A stretch of 64,000 nucleotides of DNA, taken from CAWCUZ01 sp963798795 (GTDB taxonomy: Bacteria; Acidobacteriota; Vicinamibacteria; Vicinamibacterales; SCN-69-37). The notes beneath the pieces were generated by a model that had not been told where the DNA came from, searched no databases, and saw only the letters and a program-made list of their open reading frames with translations. Shown here in pieces: positions 33,638 to 42,562 of this stretch; position 1 is the stretch's first letter; each line of letters opens with the position of its first letter. The translations under genes were made by a program, and so were the position numbers. The stretch covers positions 469,615 through 533,614 of the forward strand of contig CAWCUZ010000006.1 of NCBI GenBank assembly GCA_963798795.1. The letters are read 5' to 3'.

Positions 33638-35800
33638 ATGGTTCTTCGCAAGATTCGCGACCTGACCGGTCGATTCATCGACCGATGGCGCGCGGCGGGA
33701 CTGCGCGGCGCGCTCGGCAGCACGTTTCACTTCGTCGCCGTGCGCAGCGGGTCGACGCCAATCGAACAGACGGAGATGCTGCGGCGCGAGCTGCAGCGCG
33801 TGAGCGAGGACGCCGCCGCAGCGCGCCGGGAGGCGGCGGCCGGGCGGGAGGCCGCGAGCGGGCTGCAGACGTCGCACGACGCGCTCGGCCGGATGCACGA
33901 AGAGCTGGCCCGCGCGCACGACGCGCTGCGCGAGGCGCACGAGGCGTTGCGTGAGGCGCAGGGCGAGCTGGCCCGCACCAGTCTGGAGCGCCAGGAGCGC
34001 GTCGAGCGCGAGCGTGCGGCGCAGGGCGAAGCCCTGGCGTGGCTGGCGTCGCATCACTGGTCCGCCGATCGGCTCGAACCGCCCGCCGACGCGCCACCGG
34101 CGGCGCCGCTCGTCTCCATCGTGCTGCCGACGTGGAATCGCCGCGACCTGCTGCGCGACGCGGTGGCCAGCGTCCAGGCGCAGGTCTATCGTCACTGGGA
34201 GCTGCTGGTCGTCGACGACGGCAGCACCGACGGGACGGACGCGCTGGCGGCCGGGTGGAACGCGGATGCCCGGATCCGCTGCCTGCGTCAGCCGCACCGG
34301 GGCGTGTCCGCAGCGCGCAATCGCGGACTGGCAGAGAGCCGCGGGGAGCTGATCGCCTACCTGGATTCGGACGACCTCTGGTATCCGGCGTTTCTGGCGC
34401 GCGTGGTGGCGGCGATGGCGAAGGCGCCGGAGCGGCAGTGCGCCTACGGCGCGACGCTGCTCGTCGGCGGTCCCGACGGCACGCGCATCCTGCACCTGCC
34501 GACCGACCGCGAGCGGCTGATGACGGGCAACGTCATCCCGATGACGTCGTTCGTGCACCGCCGCGGGCTGTACGAACGGCTGGGCGGGTTCGACGAATCG
34601 CTGAAGCGGCTGGTCGACTGGGACCTGGTGCTGCGCTACACGGCCGACGCCGAGCCGCTCGCCGTGCCGGTGATCGGCGGCTGCTACCGCATGGGCGACT
34701 GGCAGAGGATCAGCTCCGAGGAGAGCCAGGCGCTCGCGACCTACCGGGTGCGCCGCAAGCACGGGCGCGCCGCGGGCCCGCCGGTGCGGGTGCTGTACGC
34801 GCTCGAGTTCTTTCCGCAGTTGTCCGAAACGTACGTCACGACCGAAATTGCCGACATGCAGCGGCGCGGCGTGACGATCGAGGTATGGACGGAACACGAG
34901 GCGCCGGTGCCGTATCCGACCGACGTGCCGATTCGCCGCGGCGGCCTGGAGGACGCGCTGCGGACGTTCCGCCCGGACGTCGTGCACACCCATCATCTGT
35001 ACCGCGCGCTCCGGTACGCGCCGACGGTCGCGGCCGCCGGCGTGCCGATGACGCTGCGAGGCCACGGCTTCGAAGCCACCCCCGAGCGGCTGGCGGCGGT
35101 GGGCGAGGCGGACATCATCCGGTCGGTGTACCAGTTTCCCCACCTGATGCCGGAGGGCGGCGCAGCCGGCGCGGCCAAGTTCCATCCGATGTCCTGCTGC
35201 TTCGATCCGGAGCTGTACTATCCGGACGCCGGCGACGTCGATCCGCGGCTCGTCGTGCGCACCGCGCTGGCGAGTCCGACCAAGAACCTGGACGTGTTCA
35301 TCCGCCTGGCCGCGCGGTCGCCGCGGCACCGGTTCGTGCTGGTGCCGTGCTGGAGCGTGGGCTATCCGGATCACCTGGCCGAGCTCGAAGCGCTCAACGC
35401 GTCACTCGGCTCGCCCGTGGAGATCCGGCCGAACCTGCCGCACGGCGTCACGGCGGATCTGTTCCGCCGCGCCGGCATCTGTCTGCACACCCACGCGCTG
35501 CGCGAGCCGTACGGCATGCCCGTGTCCATCGCGGAAGCGATGGCGACCGGCTGCTGCGTCATCGGCCGGCGCTCTCCGGCGTCCGAGGCGTTCATCGGCG
35601 ACGCGGGTCGCGTGTACGACACGGAAGACGAGGCGGCCGCGCTTCTCGAGGAGACGCGCTGCTGGAGCGACGCCGACTGGCGCGCCGCCCGGATCCGGTC
35701 GATCGACCGCGCCTTCTGGCACTTCACGGCGGACCGGGTGCTGCAGCCGCTGTACGAGGAATGGCAGCGGCTGGCGAGCCACGAAATGCTGCGGCAGTAA
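33638..35800 (+). CDS. Two-domain glycosyltransferase (GT2 + GT4) with coiled coil
   Basis: A 720-residue protein in three parts. Residues 35-140 are Ala/Arg/Glu-rich and predicted coiled coil (ELARAHDALREAHEALREAQ). Residues 165-400 are a GT-A family 2 domain (VSIVLPTWNRRDLLRDAVAS, LLVVDDGSTDGTDALA, DXD in AYLDSDDLWYP, GFDESLKRLVDWDLVLRY). Residues 410-720 are a GT-B family 4 domain (YALEFFPQLSETYVTTEIAD, HTHHLYRALR, and the donor site EPYGMPVSIAEAMATGCCVI). Such tandem enzymes build surface polysaccharide, adding two sugars or one sugar in two contexts. It stands alone, with no wzx/wzy-type neighbours. The ATG at 33638 precedes all homology. Confidence 0.9.
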   Translation: MVLRKIRDLTGRFIDRWRAAGLRGALGSTFHFVAVRSGSTPIEQTEMLRRELQRVSEDAAAARREAAAGREAASGLQTSHDALGRMHEELARAHDALREAHEALREAQGELARTSLERQERVERERAAQGEALAWLASHHWSADRLEPPADAPPAAPLVSIVLPTWNRRDLLRDAVASVQAQVYRHWELLVVDDGSTDGTDALAAGWNADARIRCLRQPHRGVSAARNRGLAESRGELIAYLDSDDLWYPAFLARVVAAMAKAPERQCAYGATLLVGGPDGTRILHLPTDRERLMTGNVIPMTSFVHRRGLYERLGGFDESLKRLVDWDLVLRYTADAEPLAVPVIGGCYRMGDWQRISSEESQALATYRVRRKHGRAAGPPVRVLYALEFFPQLSETYVTTEIADMQRRGVTIEVWTEHEAPVPYPTDVPIRRGGLEDALRTFRPDVVHTHHLYRALRYAPTVAAAGVPMTLRGHGFEATPERLAAVGEADIIRSVYQFPHLMPEGGAAGAAKFHPMSCCFDPELYYPDAGDVDPRLVVRTALASPTKNLDVFIRLAARSPRHRFVLVPCWSVGYPDHLAELEALNASLGSPVEIRPNLPHGVTADLFRRAGICLHTHALREPYGMPVSIAEAMATGCCVIGRRSPASEAFIGDAGRVYDTEDEAAALLEETRCWSDADWRAARIRSIDRAFWHFTADRVLQPLYEEWQRLASHEMLRQ

Positions 35801-35930
35801 GCGGGCCGCAACCGGACCGTGGGGGGAGCGTTCAGCGGCGCCTTCGCTTGTCTCGATTCCTGACGAGCCCCTGACGGTCGCCTCGAGCCGAAGGGCAGAT
35901 CGATGCCGTGACGCGGTCCCGCCCGGACTT
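35801..35930. other. Intergenic region, nothing recognised
   Basis: Between the glycosyltransferase stop and the promoter of the truncated PadR I see no gene, hairpin or repeat that can be supported. Confidence 0.5.
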
Positions 35931-35983
35931 CCTATTGACATTCGATACGAGTCCGTGTTTTCCTATCGACATTCTGTAGGAGG
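35931..35983 (+). promoter_or_regulatory. PadR promoter with a 31-base-spaced direct repeat
   Basis: CCTATTGACATTCG (35931-35944) recurs as CCTATCGACATTCT (35962-35975), 31 bases apart, about three helical turns. The first copy contains a consensus -35 (TTGACA). A strong Shine-Dalgarno, TAGGAGG (35977-35983), follows. The repeats are good candidate operator half-sites for the PadR that starts at 35990. Confidence 0.6.
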
Positions 35984-35989
35984 CGCTTC

Positions 35990-36139
35990 GTGTCCCGAAC
36001 GGACCTGCTGCAAGGAACCCTCGACCTGCTGATCCTGCGCGCGCTCTCGACCGGGCCAGGTCACGGGCTCGGCGTCGCCCGGCGGGTGCACCAGGTCACC
36101 GGCGGCACGTTCGAAGTGAAGCAGGCGCGGGAATCGTGA
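35990..36139 (+). pseudogene. PadR truncated by internal deletion, still coupled to its ADOP
   Basis: This short frame has a perfect PadR beginning (SRTDLLQGTLDLLILRALST, then GHGLGVARRVHQVTGGTFEV) and then only KQARES and a stop. The recognition helix, wing and C-terminal helix, about 60 residues, are missing. The stop TGA overlaps the GTG start of the next ADOP (GTGA), as in intact pairs, so the deletion kept the coupling. The 49-residue product should not bind DNA, so the permease may be constitutively expressed. Confidence 0.8.
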
Positions 36140-38784
36140 CCGGCCCGGCCCGGTGGCGCCGGGTCCTTGCGGCGTGGCGCCGGTGGCGGCGCGGCGCGTC
36201 GGCCGAGCGCGACCTGCACGACGAAATCCAGGGCTACGCAGAGATGCTCGCCGACGAGGGGGCCGCGCGGGGTGTGCCGCCCGCCGAAGCACGCCGCCGC
36301 GCGCTCGCGGTGCTGGGGAGCGTGGCGGCGGTCGAAGAGTCGGTGCGTCAGGGCCGCGCGGGCGCGGCCTTCGAACAGGCGGCGCGCGACGCGCGCTACG
36401 GGCTGCGCGCGCTGCGACGGACGCCCGGCTTCACCATGGCGGCGGTGCTGACGCTCGCGCTGGGCCTCGGCGTGAATACGGCCGTGTTCAGCGTCGTCGA
36501 CGTGACCCTGCTGATGCCGCTGCCGTACCGGGACCCGGATCGGCTGGTGGCGTTCGGTCACCTCACTCGCGCGGGCACGCCGGACGAGGTGACGGTGTTC
36601 GGCATGTCGGCGGACGAGATCGCGTTCTGGCGCGCGCAGCCGGACATCTTCGACGGCGTCGAGAGCTACGATTCGCGTCCGGTCGAGCGGGTCGACGGCG
36701 ATTCCGGAACGCAGGTCGGCGAGTCCCGGTTCAGCGCCGGCCTGCCCGCGCTGCTCGGCGTGGTCCCGGAGATCGGCCGTCCGTTCACCGAGGATGAAGG
36801 CGCCACGAACGCCCCGGTCGCGCTCATCAGCGACCGGTACTGGCGACGCCGGTTCGGCGGCCGGCCGGACGTGCTCGGCGCCCCGATCCGGATCGAGTCC
36901 GACGTTCTGACCATCGTGGGCGTGCTGCCGCCGGCGTTCAGGTACGGCCCGGACAACGGCGGCACGACCGACGTCTGGCGGCCTCTGGCCGGACGGGACA
37001 CGGGCGACGTCGTCTTTCGCCTGCGCCCGCCGCTCACGAGGGCGACCGCAATACCGGCGTTGCAGGCGGCGGCCGTGCGCCTGCAGGCGATCCAGCCGGC
37101 CGCGCAGGCCTGGACGCCGGAACTCGAGCCGTTCGCGCACTATCGCGACAGCGCCGCGGAGCGGCTGGGCAGTCCGCTGTGGGTGATCTTCACGCTGACC
37201 GGCCTGGTCGTGCTGGTCGTGTGCGCCAATCTCGCCAACCTGCTGCGGGTGCGCTTCCTCGGCCGCCGCGAAGAGCTGGCGATGCGCACGGCGCTCGGGG
37301 CCTCGCGCGGGCGCGTCGCGCGGCTGCTGTTCATCGAGGGCGCCCTGGTCGTCCTCCTGGGCGGCATCGGGGGCGCGGCGGTGGCCGGGCTGCTCGTGCA
37401 GCTCGTACCCGCGCTGGTGCCAGCCGGACTGACACGGAGCCTCTTCCTCGCCGGCACGCCCGCGCTGGACGGGCGCGCCGCGCTCTTCTTTGTGTCCACG
37501 CTTGCGCTCGTGGCCCTGCTCGCCATTCTGCTTCCGGCGATCCGGGGTGCGAGGCTGCGCTCGCGGTCAGGATCGCCTGCCGCGATCCGCCAGACGTCCG
37601 GTCCCGGCACCCGGCGCCGCGCGCTCGTGTTCCTGCAGACGTTCCAGATGGGCCTGGCGCTGGTGCTGGTCACGGTGAGCGCGCTCGTCGCCGACAGCTT
37701 CATCCGCCTGAAGACGGCCGACCTCGGCTACGATGCCGACGAGCTGTCAGGTATTGCGATGACCCTGCCGGTGGCCCGCTATGGTGATGCCGCCGCGGAG
37801 CGCTCGTGGTTCGCCCGCGCAATCGAGCGCGTGAGCGGATTACCCGGCATCGAGGCGGCGGCATTCGGGGATCCGCCGCCGCGGAAAGCGAACGTGTTCC
37901 TGAACCGCGTGGACGCCGGCCTGAACGAAGGTCTGGCGGCGGCGACGCGGCATGCCGGGGTGGGCTACTTCGAGGCGGCCGGCATCGACGTGCTCGAGGG
38001 CCGGGTCTTCGTGCCTTCGGATGCCTCCGCCGCCGAGCACGTGGTCGTGATGTCGGACTCGGCCGCGCGCCGCCTCTGGCCGAGCGAGTCGGCCGTCGGC
38101 CAGCTCGTGCGCGTGTCGTTCAGCCGCCAGCGTCCGCCGGCGCGCGTCATCGGCGTCGTGCGCAACATCGCGGCCTTCGACTATCCCGCCGGCAAACCCG
38201 CGTACGCGGTGTACGTGCCGCTCGGCCAGGACAAGACGCCGTCAACCACGTTGCTGATCCGCGCGCGCCCGGCCCATGGCGCCGTGCTTGGGCAGGTGCG
38301 TGACATCCTGCGCGGCGAAGAGCCCGACGTCGTCCTTGGGACGGCGGGACCGGTGACGTCCATCTACGAGCAGCTGGGCACCTACGACACCTCGAGGTTC
38401 TATGCCGTCCTCGTGGCGATCTTTGCGGTGCTGGCGCTCGTGACGGCGGCGGTCGGTCTGTACGGCCTGATCGCGTACGTCGTCGGTCAGCGCCGGCGGG
38501 AAATCGGCGTCCGCGTGGCGCTCGGATCGACGGCCGGTCGGGTCCGCGCGCTCGTGCTGACCGACGCGATTCGGCCGCTCGCCGGCGGCCTGGCGCTCGG
38601 CTGGATTGTCTCGTGGATTCTGACGCGCTACGTCGCGTCGATTCTGTACGGCGTCGCTCCCCGCGACCCGGTCGCCTTTCTGACGAGCGGCTTGATTCTC
38701 GTGCTCGCCGCGCTCGCGGCGGTACTCGCGCCGGTGCGCCGGGCGACCGGCGTGGATCCGATTCAGGCGTTGAGGGTGGAATAG
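36136..38784 (+). CDS. ADOP-family duplicated permease (behind truncated PadR)
   Basis: An intact 882-residue permease with a leader (ERDLHDEIQGYAEMLADEGA) and first helix near residue 98 (AAVLTLALGLGVNTAVFSVV). The first FtsX domain begins near 348 (VVLVVCANLANLLRVRFLGR, EELAMRTALGASRGRVARLL) and the second near 755 (LVTAAVGLYGLIAYVVGQRR, REIGVRVALGSTAGRVRALV). It ends RRATGVDPIQALRVE. It starts with GTG overlapping the truncated PadR stop. Its stop is 4 bases from the stop of the next, convergent ADOP. Confidence 0.92.
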   Translation: MTGPARWRRVLAAWRRWRRGASAERDLHDEIQGYAEMLADEGAARGVPPAEARRRALAVLGSVAAVEESVRQGRAGAAFEQAARDARYGLRALRRTPGFTMAAVLTLALGLGVNTAVFSVVDVTLLMPLPYRDPDRLVAFGHLTRAGTPDEVTVFGMSADEIAFWRAQPDIFDGVESYDSRPVERVDGDSGTQVGESRFSAGLPALLGVVPEIGRPFTEDEGATNAPVALISDRYWRRRFGGRPDVLGAPIRIESDVLTIVGVLPPAFRYGPDNGGTTDVWRPLAGRDTGDVVFRLRPPLTRATAIPALQAAAVRLQAIQPAAQAWTPELEPFAHYRDSAAERLGSPLWVIFTLTGLVVLVVCANLANLLRVRFLGRREELAMRTALGASRGRVARLLFIEGALVVLLGGIGGAAVAGLLVQLVPALVPAGLTRSLFLAGTPALDGRAALFFVSTLALVALLAILLPAIRGARLRSRSGSPAAIRQTSGPGTRRRALVFLQTFQMGLALVLVTVSALVADSFIRLKTADLGYDADELSGIAMTLPVARYGDAAAERSWFARAIERVSGLPGIEAAAFGDPPPRKANVFLNRVDAGLNEGLAAATRHAGVGYFEAAGIDVLEGRVFVPSDASAAEHVVVMSDSAARRLWPSESAVGQLVRVSFSRQRPPARVIGVVRNIAAFDYPAGKPAYAVYVPLGQDKTPSTTLLIRARPAHGAVLGQVRDILRGEEPDVVLGTAGPVTSIYEQLGTYDTSRFYAVLVAIFAVLALVTAAVGLYGLIAYVVGQRRREIGVRVALGSTAGRVRALVLTDAIRPLAGGLALGWIVSWILTRYVASILYGVAPRDPVAFLTSGLILVLAALAAVLAPVRRATGVDPIQALRVE

Positions 38785-38788
38785 GGGG

Positions 38789-41569
38789 CTATTCCATCCT
38801 CAGCGCAATCACCGGATCGATCCTCGCTGCCCGTCGGGCGGGCATCCAGCTCGCCAGCAGCGCCACCGCGACGAGCAGGGCAGCCGCCGCGGCGTAGATG
38901 AGCGGGTCGCTGGGTTCCACGCCGACGAGCAGGCTGCGCATCGCACGGGTCGTCACGAGCGCCAGGCCGACCCCGGCCACCATCCCGAGTCCCGCGAGCG
39001 CAAGCGATCGCCCGACGACGGCGCGCTGCACCCGGCCTGGCTGCGCGCCAATCGCGAGGCGCATGCCGATCTCGCGCGTCCGGCGCGAGACGACGTACAA
39101 GATCGTGCCGTACAGGCCAACCGCAGCGAGCAGCAGGGCGGCGGCGGCCGCGAGCGCCAGCAGCGTCGACACGAACGCGAGCTGCGACGTGGCGCCGGCG
39201 GCGACTGCCTCCATCGTGGTGACGTTCGCCATAGGAATCTCGGGATCGGCTTCCGAGACCACGCGGCGAAGCGACGGCACGATCGACCTGGGATCGGCGC
39301 CGGATGTCTTGACGACGAGACTCATGTAACCTGGCCACCAGCCGCGGTTCCATGGATTCGCCGGGTCGTGACGCATCGGGTAGTAGATGGCCATCGCCGG
39401 CTGGCTGAGCGGTACGCCGCCCGCTTCGGTCCGTTTCGGCACGTCGCCGACGACGCCGACGACGTGGTGGAACGTTCCGTTCGAGACGCCGCTTGGCGCG
39501 ACGGCCTTGCCGATCGGATCCTCGCCGGGCCAGAACCGGTCGGCGAACGCCGTGCTGACGACGACCGCAGCGCGCGCGGGATCGTCGTTGTCGGCGTCCG
39601 CGAGTGTCCGCCCTTCGAGCACGGGAATGCCGAGCGCTTCGAAGTACCCTGGCGATGTCGCCTCCTGTCCCGCGCAGGTCGTCAGCCCCGCTTGTTTGAT
39701 GCGGTCGAACACGGCCTTGTCTTCGAACCCCTGCACCGTGCACCCGAAGCCGCCGGCAATCGGCAGTTCCTCGGACATCCCTGCGCCCTGAACGCCCGGC
39801 AGCGCGCGGATGCGCGCCAGCAGGTCGCGGTCGAGACGCCAGATCGCGGCATCGTCCTGGTAGCGATCCTGACTCAGATACAGATCTGCCGACACGACCC
39901 CGGCCGGCTCGAAGCCGAGCGGCATCGCGTGGAGCTTCACGAGCGTGGTGACGAGCAGACCGGCGCCCACCGTCAGCGTCAGGGCGAAGGCCACCTGCAG
40001 CACGATCAGCGTCCCGCGGAGCCGCTGGCGTTCACGGCCGGCCGAGACGGAGCGGCCGCTGTCGGCGAGCGCGGCGGCGGAACCACGCCTCGACGATACG
40101 AATGCCGGGTACGCCGCGAGCGCCAGGCCGACGGCGAGGGCGAGCGCGAAGGTGAACGCCACGGTGTAGCCGTCCATCCGGACCGTGTCGAGACGCGGCA
40201 GGTCCGCGGGAGCGACGGCGATGAGCGCCGGCAGCGCCCAGAAGCAGACGAGGAGCGCCACGACGGCGCCGATGACCGCGAGGGTGACGCTCTCGGCCAG
40301 CACGTGCCGGGCCAGCGTCCAGCGGCTGGCGCCGAGCGCCGCGCGGATGCCCATCTCGCGGCGCCGCGCGTCCATGCGCACGACGAACAGATTGGCGACG
40401 TTCGCGCAGGCGATGACGAGCACGAAGGCGACGCCGGCGAACAGGATCCACAGATTGCGCGTCAGGTCGCCGAGCAGGTCGTCCTTGAGCGGGAGCGCCT
40501 CGGTGCGAAAGCCGTAGCGGTCGAAGAAGCTCTGCGAGTACACATCGGGAAAGGCCTCGGGGAACCGCCTGGTGAGGCCGGCAAGCTCCGTCTCGACCGT
40601 CGCCGGCGTCTGTCCCGGCGCCAGCCGACCGATCGCCGGAAACACGTGGTTGTTGTGGAACGGACCGCCGCGGTTGATTCGCATCGGCAGCCAGAGATCC
40701 GGTTGCGCGCCGGCAGACCAGCCTGGGAGAAAGCCGTTCGACCAGCCCGGCAACTCGACGTGCGCGTCGAGGACGCCGATGACCTCGACGGGCGCGCCGT
40801 CATAGCTGAGGCTCGAGCCGACGGCGGCAGGGTTGCCGCCCAGCACGTCGCGCCAGAAGGCGCTGGAAACGAGCGCCACCGGCGCCGCAGAGGGGACGTC
40901 GTCGGCCGGGGCGATGCTGCGGCCGAGCGCGACCCGCGCACCGAGCAGCGGGAGCAGGCTGGCCGTGACGCTCACGGCGCGCGCGCGCCGCGGCCCCGAT
41001 GGCGTCATCACGTTGCCGCCGGTGGGACGGTAGAGGGCGACCGCTTCCAGCGTGCGGGCGTGGTCGGTGAAGTACACGAACTGCGCCGTCGAGAGATGCC
41101 ACACGGCGTCGGGCGCCACGCCCGGCACCCGATTCTGAAGCCGCACCAGCCGGGCGGGTTCGGGATACGGGAGCGGGTCGATGACGACGCGCTTGATCAC
41201 GGTGAACATGGCGGCCGCCGATCCGATGCCGAGGCCCAGCGTCAGGATGGCAGCCATCGCGAAACCGGGCGAGTGGCGAATGCCGCGGACCACGGCGCCG
41301 AGGTCCCTGATCCAGCCGCCGAGGCCGTTGCGCATGGTGAATCCCCCCCGTGAGAAGCGGGCGATGCGTCGCAGCGCCCGCGCGTCGGCAAACGCGCCGA
41401 GCGCGGTCCGCGGCGCCGACCAGCCGCCGCTACCGCGCGCTTCGAAGTCGATTTCGCCGTGCCACTCGCGCAGGAACCGGTCGCGGTCGCCGGCCGGCGC
41501 GCGGCGCGCGGCGAGATCGATCAGCCGGCGTGCGAACCGCAACGGGAGTGGCTGGCGATGGCTGCTCAC
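38789..41569 (-). CDS. ADOP-family duplicated permease (PadR-linked)
   Basis: A 926-residue permease. GTG at 41569, five bases after the PadR stop, is preferred; a longer frame upstream overlaps the PadR gene. The leader (FARRLIDLAARRAPAGDRDR, FLREWHGEIDFEA) precedes a helix near residue 100 (AILTLGLGIGSAAAMFTVIK). The FtsX domains begin near 376 (LVIACANVANLFVVRMDARR, REMGIRAALGASRWTLARHV) and 796 (LLAAVGLYGTILYVVSRRTR, EIGMRLAIGAQPGRVQRAVV). It ends ARRAARIDPVIALRME. It is convergent with the previous ADOP. Confidence 0.9.
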   Translation of the reverse strand: MSSHRQPLPLRFARRLIDLAARRAPAGDRDRFLREWHGEIDFEARGSGGWSAPRTALGAFADARALRRIARFSRGGFTMRNGLGGWIRDLGAVVRGIRHSPGFAMAAILTLGLGIGSAAAMFTVIKRVVIDPLPYPEPARLVRLQNRVPGVAPDAVWHLSTAQFVYFTDHARTLEAVALYRPTGGNVMTPSGPRRARAVSVTASLLPLLGARVALGRSIAPADDVPSAAPVALVSSAFWRDVLGGNPAAVGSSLSYDGAPVEVIGVLDAHVELPGWSNGFLPGWSAGAQPDLWLPMRINRGGPFHNNHVFPAIGRLAPGQTPATVETELAGLTRRFPEAFPDVYSQSFFDRYGFRTEALPLKDDLLGDLTRNLWILFAGVAFVLVIACANVANLFVVRMDARRREMGIRAALGASRWTLARHVLAESVTLAVIGAVVALLVCFWALPALIAVAPADLPRLDTVRMDGYTVAFTFALALAVGLALAAYPAFVSSRRGSAAALADSGRSVSAGRERQRLRGTLIVLQVAFALTLTVGAGLLVTTLVKLHAMPLGFEPAGVVSADLYLSQDRYQDDAAIWRLDRDLLARIRALPGVQGAGMSEELPIAGGFGCTVQGFEDKAVFDRIKQAGLTTCAGQEATSPGYFEALGIPVLEGRTLADADNDDPARAAVVVSTAFADRFWPGEDPIGKAVAPSGVSNGTFHHVVGVVGDVPKRTEAGGVPLSQPAMAIYYPMRHDPANPWNRGWWPGYMSLVVKTSGADPRSIVPSLRRVVSEADPEIPMANVTTMEAVAAGATSQLAFVSTLLALAAAAALLLAAVGLYGTILYVVSRRTREIGMRLAIGAQPGRVQRAVVGRSLALAGLGMVAGVGLALVTTRAMRSLLVGVEPSDPLIYAAAAALLVAVALLASWMPARRAARIDPVIALRME

Positions 41570-41573
41570 GGCA

Positions 41574-41906
41574 TCACCGTCCGCGTGTCGCGCCGCGCCG
41601 CCTGGCGCGAAACAGCGCGTGCTGCGCGAGAACGCGTTCGCGCGCCTCGGCGAGGGCCTCGCGCCCTTCGGTCGTGGCCGCGTAGTACCGCCGCTGCGGC
41701 CGCGCATCGTCGTGCGCCTCGGCGGCCGGCTCCCACTCCGACGCGACGAGTCCGGCCGCCTCGAGCCGGCGGAGCAGGGGGTAGACCGAGCCGCTCGGCA
41801 GGTGCGTCGCGGCCATGATGTCGAATCCGTGGCGGTGGCCGTGGACGATGGCCTGCAGGACGAGGGCGGCGTTGTAGCTGAGGGGGCTGGTGGGAATTCT
41901 GGTCAT
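41574..41906 (-). CDS. PadR-family transcriptional regulator
   Basis: A 110-residue PadR protein: LSYNAALVLQAIVHGHRHGF, DIMAATHLPSGSVYPLLRRL, EAAGLVASEWEP, then RRYYAATTEGREALAEARER. The ATG at 41906 is chosen as nearest to homology; an in-frame ATG at 41936 is possible. It heads a PadR-ADOP operon on the minus strand and has direct repeats upstream that could be its operator. Confidence 0.88.
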   Translation of the reverse strand: MTRIPTSPLSYNAALVLQAIVHGHRHGFDIMAATHLPSGSVYPLLRRLEAAGLVASEWEPAAEAHDDARPQRRYYAATTEGREALAEARERVLAQHALFRARRRGATRGR

Positions 41907-41945
41907 CGCGGTCGTGTCCGGCGCCCGGGTGTCCACGTGCGGACG

Positions 41946-41969
41946 TACATAGCTTCGAACCTACATAGC
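41946..41969 (-). promoter_or_regulatory. Candidate PadR operator, TACATAGC direct repeat
   Basis: Two identical TACATAGC octamers, 16 bases apart start to start, flank a TTCGAA centre, 40-63 bases upstream of the PadR start. On the minus strand they read GCTATGTA. The TATGTA core recurs upstream of 3088 and 25777. Confidence 0.55.
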
Positions 41970-42094
41970 CGATCGGGGAATTGGACGGTGGTGCCGCCTT
42001 CCGGGTTCGCTGTCCGGATTCGACCGCAGCGGCCGGCTGGGCCATAATCCAGCTTCGCCCGCGAGTGGCGACGCCCGCGAGGGGGGAGGGTCAC

Positions 42095-42514
42095 GTGACC
42101 AGGCTCAGAGCACTGTTCCTGATTCACGCCACGGTGGCGACGCTGTTCGGGATCTACTTCGCGTTCGGCGCCGCCAGCGCCATCACGACGTTCCAGCTTG
42201 GAGACGTGACCACGACGGCGGTGCTGTTCTGCCGGGCGGTGGGCGCGCAGATGCTGGGGGTGGCGCTGATCAACTGGCTCTGCCCCGGCGACCTCGCGTC
42301 GGCCGGCGTTCGCGCGGTGGTCATCGGCAACATCGTGCTGCACGCGTTCGCCGTGGCCGCCGACCTCAGCGTCGGCTACTCGCGGAGCCTGGGCGTGTGG
42401 ATGGGCCTCGCCATCCACGTCATCTTCGTGGTGGCATTCGGATATTTTCTCCTGGCGGCTGACGGTCCCAGGGCCCCAGGATCCGAGAGTCCGAGGGTTC
42501 ACGCTTCGAACTGA
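42095..42514 (+). CDS. Small four-helix membrane protein
   Basis: A 139-residue protein with four predicted membrane helices (LFLIHATVATLFGIYFAFGA, VLFCRAVGAQMLGVALINWL, VVIGNIVLHAFAVAADLSV, MGLAIHVIFVVAFGYFLLAA). GTG at 42095 follows a GGGGGAGGG Shine-Dalgarno closely; the frame upstream is not hydrophobic. I do not recognise a named family. The short polar tail (PRAPGSESPRVHASN) is likely repeat-derived. It is followed by a lipoprotein gene about 50 bases on. Confidence 0.7.
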   Translation: MTRLRALFLIHATVATLFGIYFAFGAASAITTFQLGDVTTTAVLFCRAVGAQMLGVALINWLCPGDLASAGVRAVVIGNIVLHAFAVAADLSVGYSRSLGVWMGLAIHVIFVVAFGYFLLAADGPRAPGSESPRVHASN

Positions 42515-42562
42515 CGCGGGCCGGCATTTGTTGTAAGCTTCGCAGCCCCTGGAGGGGTCCCC

